DNA of 64,000 nt from positions 307,644 to 371,643 of the forward strand of contig JABDRB010000013.1 of assembly GCA_013041925.1 (NCBI GenBank), in the 5' to 3' direction. Every line of letters starts with the position of its first letter. Position 1 is the first letter of the stretch. Below the pieces are notes generated by a model. That model was not told the origin of the DNA. It saw only the letters and a list, made by a program, of their open reading frames with translations, and ran no database searches. Made by a program: the position numbers and the translations under genes. Source of the DNA: Akkermansiaceae bacterium (GTDB lineage: Bacteria > Verrucomicrobiota > Verrucomicrobiia > Verrucomicrobiales > Akkermansiaceae). Below are positions 10,880-19,827 of the stretch, piece by piece.

Positions 10880-11575
10880 ATGTTTTTTCAGTCTCTCACA
10901 CTTATCCTACTCGTATTTCTCTGCACCCACCTCAGTGTCAGCGCGGAAACTCGACAGTTCCATAATGCTGACCAGTCAAAAAGTTTTTTTGCCGAATTAA
11001 CCCATTACGACTTTGAGCATCAACAAGTCAGCGTAAAGATGAAGAATGGGCGCAAGCAGCATTTCCCCATCAATATCCTCAGCGAAATCGACCAAAAATA
11101 CGTTATAGAAAATGGCAAACGTCTAGCCATCAACAAAGACGTCAGGGTGACGTTGAAACGATTTAACCATCCATCAAAAAAATCCGATGAAGGAGGGGTG
11201 GTCAATCGCATTTACCCGACGGGATATAGCATCTCACTCAATAATCGAGCCAAACGTGCCTACACCAAGATCAGCTTGAACTACACCATCTACTACGCCG
11301 TGCAAGGCTACCTAGATCCACAGCGGGAACAGAAAATAATATCAGGCACACTCACATGTAAAAAAATCACCGCACTTGAAAAAATCTCCCTGAAGACGCA
11401 AACCATCGACATCATCACAGGAAAGTCTGATCCTGTCTACGATGATGACGGCAATTTAATACAACCCGAAGGGCGACGCAAAGACCTCGTTCTGGGGTGC
11501 AAAGTCGATCTACTCGTCGGCGGGGAAATCGTTAAAAGCATCACTGACGGCACCATCGGCATTAAGAAACTTTAA
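10880..11575 (+). CDS. Exported protein with SHD1-like domain
   Basis: A 231-residue protein when started at the ATG at 10880, which gives a clean signal peptide (MFFQSLTLILLVFLCT, cleavage near SVSA-ET at about 22). An in-frame ATG at 10805 would add 25 residues and spoil the signal peptide. Residues about 24-75 resemble the SHD1 (Sla1 homology 1) module common in planctomycete and verrucomicrobial exported proteins: a TRQF-type start, a KSFFAEL strand, a KMKNGRKQHFPI strand pair, and ILSEIDQKYV at the end. The remaining ~150 residues are beta-rich and not recognised. Its stop codon overlaps that of the convergent fmt gene by four bases. Function unknown; probably periplasmic binding or scaffold. 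Confidence 0.6.
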   Translation: MFFQSLTLILLVFLCTHLSVSAETRQFHNADQSKSFFAELTHYDFEHQQVSVKMKNGRKQHFPINILSEIDQKYVIENGKRLAINKDVRVTLKRFNHPSKKSDEGGVVNRIYPTGYSISLNNRAKRAYTKISLNYTIYYAVQGYLDPQREQKIISGTLTCKKITALEKISLKTQTIDIITGKSDPVYDDDGNLIQPEGRRKDLVLGCKVDLLVGGEIVKSITDGTIGIKKL

Positions 11576-12516
11576 CTCCCGAGCCGATCCCCCACGGCAA
11601 AAGGCGCCCCCAACAAAAACTCTGCAGCCGTCATCCGGCGCGCGCCGTCAGGCTGTAACCCATCGATCTCCAAGGACCCCTTGCCGCAAGCGATACGCAG
11701 CACTCCATCCACAGCAAGCACATCACCAGGCGTTCCACTCTGGGTAGACACCTTGACCTGTGGGAATATTTTCAAGCGACGCACTCGGCCTTTTTTATCG
11801 GTATAACACGTTGATGTCCCTGGCCATGGATCATAAGCACGGATACGGCGTTCCAACGCCGCCGCATCATGCGCCCAATCAATCTCACCATCTTCACGCA
11901 GCAACTTGGAAATGTAACTCACACATGTTTCATCCTGCGGAGTTCGCGGTGCCGTGCCAGCTGCCAACCACTCCAGAGCTTCGGTAAGTGCCTCGGGGGC
12001 AAGTGCCGCAAGTCGATCGTGAAGCCCCCCACCCGTCTCGTCCCGACCAATCGCAAGTTCCTTTTTCAAGATGATATCGCCGGCATCCAGTGCCTTCACC
12101 ACGTGGATCACCGTGATTCCCGAATGGCTATCGCCGGCGTCGATTGCCGCTTGGATACAGGCGGCACCACGATAACGAGGCAGCAGCGATGCGTGCAGGT
12201 TGATACAGGCAACACGGGGTATATCCAGAAAGGCTTGGGAAAGGATCTGTCCGTATGCCATCACCACAATCACATCCGGTCTCATCTCCGTAAGTTCAGC
12301 GAGAAACGACGGGTCTTTGGCGCTTTCCGGTTGCAGCACGGGGATGTCATGAACTCGCGCTACCTGCTTGATCTTGGGAGCTGTCAGAGTTTGTTTGCGC
12401 CCCACAGGTTTGTCTGGCTGAGTAACCAACGCGACCACCCCCGCGTCAACCATGGCTGAAAATGTGGGCAGGGCAATATCCCCCGTCCCCATGAATACAA
12501 TGCGATGCTTCGACAT
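11572..12516 (-). CDS. fmt: Methionyl-tRNA formyltransferase
   Basis: It formylates the amino group of Met-tRNA(fMet) with 10-formyltetrahydrofolate to make the initiator tRNA. At 314 residues it has family-typical length. The N-terminal Rossmann domain starts RIVFMGTGDIALPTF, and PVGR is present in the substrate loop. The catalytic triad is visible as N106 and H108 in INLHASLLPRYRG and D144 in ALDAGD. The C-terminal OB-like domain begins near residue 205 and contains YDPWPGTSTCY. No def gene, its usual neighbour, is next to it here. The start is ATG at 12516. It converges on the SHD1-like gene with overlapping stop codons. Confidence 0.95.
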   Translation of the reverse strand: MSKHRIVFMGTGDIALPTFSAMVDAGVVALVTQPDKPVGRKQTLTAPKIKQVARVHDIPVLQPESAKDPSFLAELTEMRPDVIVVMAYGQILSQAFLDIPRVACINLHASLLPRYRGAACIQAAIDAGDSHSGITVIHVVKALDAGDIILKKELAIGRDETGGGLHDRLAALAPEALTEALEWLAAGTAPRTPQDETCVSYISKLLREDGEIDWAHDAAALERRIRAYDPWPGTSTCYTDKKGRVRRLKIFPQVKVSTQSGTPGDVLAVDGVLRIACGKGSLEIDGLQPDGARRMTAAEFLLGAPFAVGDRLGS

Positions 12517-12703
12517 ACCGGTTGTTTAAACCCAAAATTTTAGATTCCCAACTCGAAATTCGAAAATACGCAACCACTCCATTTCAGAGAGAGGGCGACG
12601 CACTACTTGTTTCCCACCCAACTCATCGGCCGCCGGCGTGAATCTCGCTTGAAGGTCAGATTTTACATCCTCTTTACCCAAAGGGGTCAACGAATCAGGT
12701 ATC

Positions 12704-13624
12704 ATGCCAAGCATGATCAAAATCCTACTTCTCACCCTTCTTGTCAGTTGGCTGCCCGCCGTCCAAGCATCAACGGACAAGACCCCGCCACCGGCACCCA
12801 TCATTCAGGTTGACACCCATGACGGCTCACGAATCTACGCAAGACCCCATCACAACAACGTGGCAATCACTCCTTGGATAAGTCGAACTTCATGGGCTAT
12901 TCCATGGTCAGCTATCCAAGAAATCAAGCAATCCAAGGACAAGCACTCCATGACCACCTCGCTCACCAATGGCGACCTACTGAGCGGTCAATGGACTCAC
13001 CCCATTCTTAAGGTCGATACCTCCTTTGGCTCCCTACGGATCCCTACCAACAAAATCACCCGCATACGCATCACCAAGAGAAAAAAATGCACCAACATCG
13101 CCCTAGGCAAACCCGTAAGCGGCCAAGACGGCGCGTCACACGGAAGAGGTCTCGCCAAGCACCTCACTGATGGTGACTACCAAACCCACGCTAAACCCCC
13201 AGCATCGAACTTCGATTACACCATCGACCTTGGCAAGGATGCAAACGATGGATACTCCGTCCAGCACATCAAAATTTACTGGGGACGATTCGGCGACCAA
13301 TTCAATGGGATTCGTGCACCCAATGGTAAAGGCTGGGCATCAGCCGCATGGCCTGGTGAATACGTCACCTCTTACCAAATTCATTACCGCACATCGGGGT
13401 CCGACGACTGGATTCTCTGCCACAGCGCCTCATGCCGTCCTGTCGATGAAGACAAAAAAAATATCTGTGTCGAGCGTATCCCTACGGACATCCCCGGTTG
13501 CTCCTCCGAGTCGATCACCACGATCAACGGGTTGGATCTGACAGGTGTCACGGGAGTGCGAATCCGAGCCAACGGCGGACACTGGATCGGTCTTCATGAG
13601 CTTGAGATTTGGGGCACTCCTTGA
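12704..13624 (+). CDS. Exported protein with discoidin-like (F5/8 type C) domain
   Basis: A 306-residue protein with a signal peptide (MIKILLLTLLVSWLPAVQA). The ATG at 12713 is an equally good start, three codons downstream. Residues about 30-120 form a small beta-rich unit with DGSRIYARP and LTNGDLLSGQW, resembling the strand pattern of bacterial proteins that refer to a material or metric. The C-terminal half (about 128-306) opens with IALGKPVSGQDGASHGRGLAKHLTDGD and ends in GVRIRANGGHWIGLHELEIWG, the usual frame of a galactose-binding or discoidin-like domain. Such domains bind glycans or surfaces. No catalytic domain is seen. It is transcribed divergently from fmt and stands alone. Confidence 0.65.
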   Translation: MPSMIKILLLTLLVSWLPAVQASTDKTPPPAPIIQVDTHDGSRIYARPHHNNVAITPWISRTSWAIPWSAIQEIKQSKDKHSMTTSLTNGDLLSGQWTHPILKVDTSFGSLRIPTNKITRIRITKRKKCTNIALGKPVSGQDGASHGRGLAKHLTDGDYQTHAKPPASNFDYTIDLGKDANDGYSVQHIKIYWGRFGDQFNGIRAPNGKGWASAAWPGEYVTSYQIHYRTSGSDDWILCHSASCRPVDEDKKNICVERIPTDIPGCSSESITTINGLDLTGVTGVRIRANGGHWIGLHELEIWGTP

Positions 13625-13751
13625 CCTTTCTCTTGGATGATGGAACCCTATGCAATGCCCTCGATTTACGGGTATGGGTCATGCAAAAGTCCGCTAGGAT
13701 TCACTATTTGCATGCTTGCATAAAAAACTCCTCCGATTAACTTCCTCCATC

Positions 13752-14642
13752 ATGAAACTTACACTCATCAGCGCCGTCGTCTCTCTGGCCTGCTTGGCCA
13801 TCTCTGCGGCAGAGCCCAAGCAACGTATTCTCTTTTTCTCGAAATCCAGTGGATTTGAACACCCCGTGATTTCATGGAAAAAGGGTCAACCCAGCCATGC
13901 AGAAAAAGTGCTGATGGAGATTGGCAAATCAAAAAACTGGGAGTTTGAATTCTCGAAAGACGGATCCAAGTTTTCTAAAGACTACCTCGCTGGATTCGAT
14001 ACGCTGATTTTCTACACCACGGGAGACCTCACCACGGCAGGCAAAGACAAACACCCCCCGATGACTCAAGAAGGAAAGACCGCCTTGCTCGATTACGTGA
14101 ACAACGGCGGCGGATTTATCGGGCTCCACTGCGCAACCGATACCTTCAAAACCCAAGGTGTGCCCAAACAAGTCAACAATCACGACAAGTGCGGTGCCTT
14201 CATCTGCATGGTCGGCGGCGAGTTCAACGGCCACGGCAAACAACAAGAGGCAACCAACTTGGTGGTCAACCCGAAGTTCCCTGGCTACGAAAACCTCGGG
14301 AAGTCATTCACCCTCCTTGAAGAGTGGTATGCGCTAAAACATCTCCAACCTGACATGCACGTCCTCCAAGTGCTCCAGACCAAGGGGATGATGGGAAACA
14401 TGTATAAACGCCCGAATTTCCCCGTCAGCTGGGCGCGCATGGAAGGCAAAGGCAAAGTCTATTACAATGCGATGGGCCACCGCGAAGACGTCTGGACCAA
14501 CGACCTCTTCAAGAATATGATCATCGGCGCCGTTCAATGGACTTCCGGTGACGCCTCGGTCGAGATTCCGAGCAATCTGAAAGAAGCTGCACCTGGCGCG
14601 ATGACCAACCAATACGAAGTCATCCGCGCGCGCGACAAATAA
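13752..14642 (+). CDS. Exported ThuA-like domain protein
   Basis: A 296-residue protein starting at the ATG at 13752, which gives the signal peptide MKLTLISAVVSLACLAISAAE; an upstream in-frame ATG at 13716 would add 12 residues. The rest is one ThuA-like (trehalose utilisation, glutamine amidotransferase-like fold) domain. Diagnostic elements are QRILFFSKSSGFEH, DTLIFYTTGDL, YVNNGGGFIGLHCATD, EEWYALK and KVYYNAMGHREDVW. In PVC bacteria and Bacteroidetes ThuA proteins are commonly periplasmic and associated with sugar metabolism; the exact reaction is not known. It precedes the C39-like peptidase gene by about 30 bases, so the two may form an operon. Confidence 0.82.
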   Translation: MKLTLISAVVSLACLAISAAEPKQRILFFSKSSGFEHPVISWKKGQPSHAEKVLMEIGKSKNWEFEFSKDGSKFSKDYLAGFDTLIFYTTGDLTTAGKDKHPPMTQEGKTALLDYVNNGGGFIGLHCATDTFKTQGVPKQVNNHDKCGAFICMVGGEFNGHGKQQEATNLVVNPKFPGYENLGKSFTLLEEWYALKHLQPDMHVLQVLQTKGMMGNMYKRPNFPVSWARMEGKGKVYYNAMGHREDVWTNDLFKNMIIGAVQWTSGDASVEIPSNLKEAAPGAMTNQYEVIRARDK

Positions 14643-14671
14643 ACAACCACCCCGTCATCCACCCTCATTTG

Positions 14672-15907
14672 ATGAAAATTTTCATTTTCATGGCCTGCAT
14701 GGCATGGCTTGCACCCACGTTGGCCGCCAAGTCTATTGCGTGCCCGTTGGACCCGCTCCTCACGCTGCCAGGGAATTGGAACATGTCCGTTGACCAGTTC
14801 GAGAAACATTTCTCATCCAATGGCAACAAACTCTACCGCTGGCTGACCAAGGATAAATCCCGCGCAAAAATCAGCCGTAAACTCTACCGCAACGCCGAAA
14901 TCAACCTCACGCTCTACGGGGAGAGCGTCCCTGCCCAAGAGGCCATTGTCGATTTCGCGGACGGCCAATTGAACCTCATTTCAATCTCCATCTACAACCG
15001 CGCCGACAGCGGAAATATGACGGCAGCGCAATTAGAAAAACACTTCAAAACGATCGGTAAAAATATGGGGGAAAGCCTGAATGCTCGCCCCCGCCGCCGT
15101 GATGCCGACTCAAAAAGCGGACTCCTTACCGAGGGCTACAGCTGGTATTCGCGTCAAAATGGCATCGCCCTGCTCGAGCATAATGAAGGTGCGCTCAAGG
15201 ATGGCGCCCAAGAATTTTTACGTCTACGCATCGCCCGCCCCAATGCAAGTGGTTCACTCGCATCATCCATGAAGCACAGCCGTGGCGGTGCAGCCACCCG
15301 ACTCAGTGACCTCCCCCGCAACGTCGTCAAAACCGATGAGGGTGATGTTTACATCAACAATCTACCCATGGTCGACCAAGGTGATAAAGGATACTGCGTG
15401 GTGGCCTCCGCTCAGCGTTTGTTTGAGTATTACGGGATTGGTGCCGACATGCACCAGATCGCCCAGATTGCAGGCTCCGACCCCGCGCGAGGAACCAACA
15501 CCCTGATCATGGCCAAAGAGCTGGATAAAATTGATTACCGTTTCAAAACCCGACTCGTTATCATCGGGATGGGTCAACCACTGACCGAGGTCAGCAAAAA
15601 ACGCGATCAGTATTTTGTCGGCGATTCCGTGGATGAACGCCAATTCATCAAAGCCGTCCAACGACACATCGATAAAGGATTACCGCTGCTATGGTCACTC
15701 GAGCTGGGCCGGTTCCCTGAGCGACCTCAGCTAAATCCCCAAACAGCGGGTGGACACATGCGCATGATCATCGGCTACAACGAGAAAACCCAAGATATCA
15801 TCTTCTCCGACTCTTGGGGCGCTGGCCATGAAGCCAAGCGGATGAAGATGTCACACGCTTACCAAGCGTCGCACGGGCTCTTTGTTCTGAAGCCCACGGT
15901 GCACTGA
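14672..15907 (+). CDS. Exported papain-like (C39-type) cysteine peptidase domain protein
   Basis: A 411-residue protein with signal peptide MKIFIFMACMAWLAPTLAA. A TTG codon directly before this ATG could also start it. Residues about 25-225 are unrecognised and may form a prodomain or binding domain. The C-terminal ~170 residues have the layout of Peptidase_C39-like papain-fold enzymes: Cys242 in DKGYCVVASAQRL, His362 in GGHMRMIIGYN and Asp380 in FSDSWG, all in the expected order. It should therefore be a secreted or periplasmic cysteine protease or a related amidase. No ABC transporter or double-glycine peptide lies nearby, so bacteriocin processing is unlikely. Confidence 0.7.
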   Translation: MKIFIFMACMAWLAPTLAAKSIACPLDPLLTLPGNWNMSVDQFEKHFSSNGNKLYRWLTKDKSRAKISRKLYRNAEINLTLYGESVPAQEAIVDFADGQLNLISISIYNRADSGNMTAAQLEKHFKTIGKNMGESLNARPRRRDADSKSGLLTEGYSWYSRQNGIALLEHNEGALKDGAQEFLRLRIARPNASGSLASSMKHSRGGAATRLSDLPRNVVKTDEGDVYINNLPMVDQGDKGYCVVASAQRLFEYYGIGADMHQIAQIAGSDPARGTNTLIMAKELDKIDYRFKTRLVIIGMGQPLTEVSKKRDQYFVGDSVDERQFIKAVQRHIDKGLPLLWSLELGRFPERPQLNPQTAGGHMRMIIGYNEKTQDIIFSDSWGAGHEAKRMKMSHAYQASHGLFVLKPTVH

Positions 15908-16101
15908 TCGACGAGGTAGGTTGATGCAACTCGCCTGTGAATCAGGAAGCACCTTGATCAAGCGGCTCGGTTTTTTTCGAGTGCTTAGAGCCGCCACCCA
16001 TGCTATCCTGCTTAGGAAAAAATCTGATGCGAGCTAGTAATCTCGCTGAGACGATGCCACGTTACCCTGACCATAGGCCCCGTCGATTACCTCTGTGAGC
16101 T

Positions 16102-17601
16102 ATGAAGAGAATCATCAAACTCCCCCGCAACAGGCAAAAAGCCGACAAGGAGTCCCCGTATCCATCACCTTCTGAGCCCGAAAAGAAGTTAAGAGTCGTC
16201 GATGAAAGTGCCTCTGAGCCAGCTGTGCGATTGGAAAACCCCTCTGAACGGCTCCCCATCCAGAAAAAAGAAAAGCCCCCCGAACGCATCAAGGAGAAGA
16301 AGGCAAAGAGGGGAAAGAAATTGGGGTTTTTCAAAAAGGGTAGATTGCTTCAAAGTGGGGACGATCAGCACACCCAGCGGGCCACCGAACAGGAGAGTGA
16401 AACGGAGGAGCACGAAGAGGAGGGCACGGGCTTCTCCCTGAAGCAATTTTTTCTTTACCGATTTTTTACGCGGCTTCCTCAGAAGGTTGATGAAAAATCT
16501 GAAACCGATGATGAGGAGAAGGGTGTTATTCTGCTCACTCAGGACACGCACCGGAGTGATAGTCGGTCACAAGAGCCACATGTGGCTGACCTCCTCAATA
16601 ACGACGACGAGTTCCCCGACGCAGAAGATGATTGGGGAGATGCCCGCCTTATCGTTCCCATCGGCTGGTTTTTTCTAGTCGGGCTATTGCTTTGTGGTGC
16701 ATTTGCATGGGCGATCTATGACGTGTTCCAAGCTCAGCCTGAGATTAAGGTGGTGACCATTGAGAAGCAGCTCTTGCTCGATAAAAAACGTGAAGACGAT
16801 AAGGGGGTGCAAGAGTCGCTTGTGTTGATGGCGGAATGCGTGCGGGGGTATTTTAAAGCTAAGAACATCTCGGAGTTACTTCAGCATGTTAGATTGCCAG
16901 AGCGCGTCAAGCCGCTGATGGCGCAGTATTATCGAACAAAGGGGCGCCGTAAGCCAACGTATCATCACATTGCCAAAATTCGACCGATTCCATTTGGCCG
17001 TCAATCCTTTGTGCATGTCAAAATAGCCCTCAAGGGAGGAGGTCACTATTACCTGCTTCTTGAAGAGTTACCCGATGGCACATTCAGGGTCGATTGGGAA
17101 GATGATGTGTCCTATCAATCGATGCCGTGGCGGGAGTATCTCACGAAACGGCCCCTCAAGCCGGTGGATATGAGAGTTCGAGTGATACCTGATCATTTTT
17201 ATGGTTTTGCTTTCCGAGATCAAAAGCGATATCAATGTTATCGTCTGAAGCCGCCGGCATCGAATCAATATTTATTCGGCTATGTCGAGCGAGGAAGCGA
17301 ACTCGCGCAACTTATGGAAATTTATATGGCGGATAGCGGGTTGACGATCGATTCGGATGAGTCCCCTGAGCAAGACCTCACGTTTGAGGAGGGAGGATTG
17401 GATCAACTCAAGGCGCTTTACCAACTCAAGGCTGATCCAAAAGCAGCCCAAAAGGTGAAACCAAAGCCTGGGAGGTCGATGATTCTCCGGTTGCGATTCC
17501 TGCTGGAAGACAACTCCCGTCAATGTGTCAAAATCGAAGATATTTTGAGCGACCAGTGGGTCTACTACAATTTCACCAAACCGACTCAAGGCAAGGAGTG
17601 A
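16102..17601 (+). CDS. Single-pass membrane protein of unknown function
   Basis: A 499-residue protein I do not recognise. The first ~180 residues are highly charged and probably disordered, basic at about 55-80 and acidic at about 96-108 and 165-180. One transmembrane helix (about 184-206, LIVPIGWFFLVGLLLC) follows. The remaining ~290 residues are a soluble, presumably extracytoplasmic domain with alternating helices and strands. Its coding strand is rich in G over C (in 16801-16860 I count 25 G and 7 C), opposite to most plus-strand neighbours such as uvrA. This may reflect a recent inversion or acquisition. It lies alone between the C39-like gene and a small exported protein. Confidence 0.6.
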   Translation: MKRIIKLPRNRQKADKESPYPSPSEPEKKLRVVDESASEPAVRLENPSERLPIQKKEKPPERIKEKKAKRGKKLGFFKKGRLLQSGDDQHTQRATEQESETEEHEEEGTGFSLKQFFLYRFFTRLPQKVDEKSETDDEEKGVILLTQDTHRSDSRSQEPHVADLLNNDDEFPDAEDDWGDARLIVPIGWFFLVGLLLCGAFAWAIYDVFQAQPEIKVVTIEKQLLLDKKREDDKGVQESLVLMAECVRGYFKAKNISELLQHVRLPERVKPLMAQYYRTKGRRKPTYHHIAKIRPIPFGRQSFVHVKIALKGGGHYYLLLEELPDGTFRVDWEDDVSYQSMPWREYLTKRPLKPVDMRVRVIPDHFYGFAFRDQKRYQCYRLKPPASNQYLFGYVERGSELAQLMEIYMADSGLTIDSDESPEQDLTFEEGGLDQLKALYQLKADPKAAQKVKPKPGRSMILRLRFLLEDNSRQCVKIEDILSDQWVYYNFTKPTQGKE

Positions 17602-17730
17602 TTGGGGGCATCGACTCACGAGACGCACCCATGGTCGAGAATCGTGTGCGGTCTCGAAAAAATGTGGCATTCCATAAAAAAAGTTCATTTTTGATGCAAC
17701 TATTCTGAATGAGTGGGTTTTAATGCGTGT

Positions 17731-18216
17731 ATGAAACATCTCATCTTACTCAGCACAACGGCCCTTTTCCTCTTTGGATCTACGGGCATCTCATCGGCGG
17801 CAGATTCCAAGCGCACAGCCAATTACATCCTCAGTATGCCTGAAAGCTATGAAGGCAAAACCGTGACTCTGGATGTAGCGGCAGTCAGACCCGTCAAATG
17901 GAAAAGCCCGATCCCCGAGTTGGCCTTTTTTCACGCCACCACCGTCGACCGAAGAAGTGACCGCTTTGGCGGTGTGATCCTTGTCGCTGTTCCGAAGGAA
18001 GACTCTGCTGCCTTTGTCAAAAAATACGGTCTGACTGTCGAGAACCGTAACGATAAGGACACCATGAAAGGCTTGTTGATTCCGTCTGGCCGTCATCGCG
18101 CATGGGTGGTTGATCAGTCAGGCATACTCGCAGATATCCTTAAAAAAGGCAACATTGATCTCCCCAACGATCAAGGGAAAGCCAAATGGGGCAAGAGAAG
18201 ACACCCTCGTCGCTAA
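17731..18216 (+). CDS. Small exported protein of unknown function
   Basis: A 161-residue protein starting at the ATG at 17731, which gives signal peptide MKHLILLSTTALFLFGSTG with cleavage near SSAAD; an in-frame ATG at 17713 would put six extra residues in front. The mature part is about 135 residues of mixed strands (KTVTLDVAAVRPV, GVILVAVPKEDSAAFVKKYG), ending in a basic tail (KRRHPRR). I recognise no family. An intrinsic terminator follows at once (18244-18277), so it is transcribed alone or with the gene before it. Confidence 0.6.
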   Translation: MKHLILLSTTALFLFGSTGISSAADSKRTANYILSMPESYEGKTVTLDVAAVRPVKWKSPIPELAFFHATTVDRRSDRFGGVILVAVPKEDSAAFVKKYGLTVENRNDKDTMKGLLIPSGRHRAWVVDQSGILADILKKGNIDLPNDQGKAKWGKRRHPRR

Positions 18217-18243
18217 AATTTCGAAACCTCTCGGTTGAATTTT

Positions 18244-18277
18244 CGTAGCAGTGCCATGCATTGCTGCGATTTTTTTT
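18244..18277 (+). terminator. Rho-independent terminator
   Basis: An 11-bp stem with two wobble pairs and a 3-base loop (18244-18268) is followed by A and eight T residues (18270-18277). It acts for the small exported protein upstream. On the minus strand the stem has no T-run, so it is not bidirectional. Confidence 0.8.
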
Positions 18278-18314
18278 GCCTCGCTATCATCTCGGCATCC
18301 TGCTGGCACGGAGG

Positions 18315-19757
18315 TTACGGCCCACCCACTTCATTGCCTTTTTGATCAATGACGGGCAGGGTCTTCGTCCAGCTATGCAGCGTGCTTAAGTGCCCGAGAC
18401 CACCCAGTTCTTCCAGCAAAGTGGCACAGCGAGTGTGCCACTTCGAGTAGTCGGGCGCCTGAAATTTATCCGCTGACTTAGGGAAGACAAGGTAGGTTAC
18501 GGAGAGGTCGCTGACCGGGCGGGAATAGATACCCGCCCGACTGTTGAGCTCTTTACACATCCGCAGCGAGGCTTCACCCACCTTAAAACTGGGGCCAGCG
18601 TCACCAACGATCGCGGGGTAGATTTTATCCCCATAGATAACCACCGCGTAGTCGCCAATGCGAGCGGCGTGCGGGTCCCCCCGGAAGGCCAGCATATTAA
18701 TCGGCATCACGATGAACGGATCGTAGTCGGCAATTAAATAACTGCGCGCCTGCATGTCCTCAATCTCGCGTTTGATTTTTTTAATCCGTGCTCGCAACCA
18801 GGACTTTCGGTCGGCTTCGGTCTCAGCGAGGGCGATTTCCTCCTCGGCTTTTTGAATCCTCTTTCTCCAACCCTCGATCAGCGGGTTGGGCGTTTTTCCT
18901 GTTTTTCTCCAGCCGTAACTGGTCATCGGTTGGTAGTAGCTCGAGTTGACAATGTTATCGGGCATCACGGGGAGTCGATCGCCATCGGAGCCGTCAGAAA
19001 CGACATCCATTTCCGCTTGCACAAGCAAGGCACGGCGCCCTGTGCGTGGGTGCTTCAGGTTAAGGATGGTTTCACAATCGTAAAAATTGTGCCGCGTCAT
19101 CAGCTTATTGAGTTGATTCGCATTCTTTTTCAACCGCGCGGTTTTATTTTCGTAAAGTTGGTAAAAAAACCGGGAGACTTCCGCCTTGGGCAACATCTCA
19201 GCGAGGCCAGGAAGTATCTGACTGAGCTTCGGGTTGACTTGCTGAAGCTCGTCCAACGTCGTGGTCGCCTTAGGCAATTTCACCTTGAGTTCGTAGGTGG
19301 CGCTGTAGCTTGCGTCTCGTTTACGTTCCTTCGATGCCGCACCACCTTTTTCCACGGTGATTTTTGTGTTGAGTTGAAACCCCTTCGACATCTTTCGGAC
19401 ATCGCCACCAGAAGCGGCGGTGTGATCGGTCGGCGCCTTGAGCACAGGTGCGACAGGTTGTTTTTTCACGGGGGTCACGGGGGGCACGGGTGGTGTCGGT
19501 ATGACGGGAGGTGACGTCGGGGGCGGTTTCTCGGGTGACCTCTTAGGTTCGTGTGTTGATTTTTCTTGCGAGTTGTTTTTGATTTTTCTCCAAATTTTTT
19601 GGGGCAGCGGTCCCTGAGCGATAACGATCAGGCCGCAGACGAGGACAAAAAACGAGACACGGAGCCACGGGAAGCGGGCAACGTGCGAGCCACGGTTCTT
19701 GACGCCGTCAATGTGGCGTGGGTCGTTTTCGGGGGGGTGATCTGGGCTTTCTTCCAT
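18315..19757 (-). CDS. Membrane-anchored protein of unknown function, Pro-rich linker
   Basis: A 480-residue protein, not recognised. A short cytoplasmic tail (1-30) leads to one transmembrane helix (about 32-49, LRVSFFVLVCGLIVIAQ). A basic stretch and a Pro/Val-rich linker (about 65-110) follow, then a large extracytoplasmic region with a helical hairpin near 290-335 (charged E/K/R-rich, possibly coiled coil). Conserved-looking segments include GDYAVVIYGDKIYPAIVGDAG and RAGIYSRPVSDLSVTYLVFP. The end of the coding region has no overlap with neighbours. The overall plan (basic tail, one helix, Pro linker, globular domain) suits a wall-spanning envelope protein; this is inference only. Confidence 0.55.
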   Translation of the reverse strand: MEESPDHPPENDPRHIDGVKNRGSHVARFPWLRVSFFVLVCGLIVIAQGPLPQKIWRKIKNNSQEKSTHEPKRSPEKPPPTSPPVIPTPPVPPVTPVKKQPVAPVLKAPTDHTAASGGDVRKMSKGFQLNTKITVEKGGAASKERKRDASYSATYELKVKLPKATTTLDELQQVNPKLSQILPGLAEMLPKAEVSRFFYQLYENKTARLKKNANQLNKLMTRHNFYDCETILNLKHPRTGRRALLVQAEMDVVSDGSDGDRLPVMPDNIVNSSYYQPMTSYGWRKTGKTPNPLIEGWRKRIQKAEEEIALAETEADRKSWLRARIKKIKREIEDMQARSYLIADYDPFIVMPINMLAFRGDPHAARIGDYAVVIYGDKIYPAIVGDAGPSFKVGEASLRMCKELNSRAGIYSRPVSDLSVTYLVFPKSADKFQAPDYSKWHTRCATLLEELGGLGHLSTLHSWTKTLPVIDQKGNEVGGP

Positions 19758-19827
19758 AAAACGTGTGATAATAAGGGGTTAAGAGGATTAAATGCCCATT
19801 GCATCCATGGGCGGATCGGCGAGCCAT

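Noticed and set aside
15962..15994. Inverted repeat with a T-run after the C39-like gene, as a terminator
   Set aside because: The T-run is in the loop, not after the stem, so it does not fit an intrinsic terminator.
18852..19514. 220-codon plus-strand frame opposite the 18315-19757 gene
   Set aside because: The minus-strand frame is longer, with a clear transmembrane helix and Pro linker; the plus-strand translation has no domain or signal.
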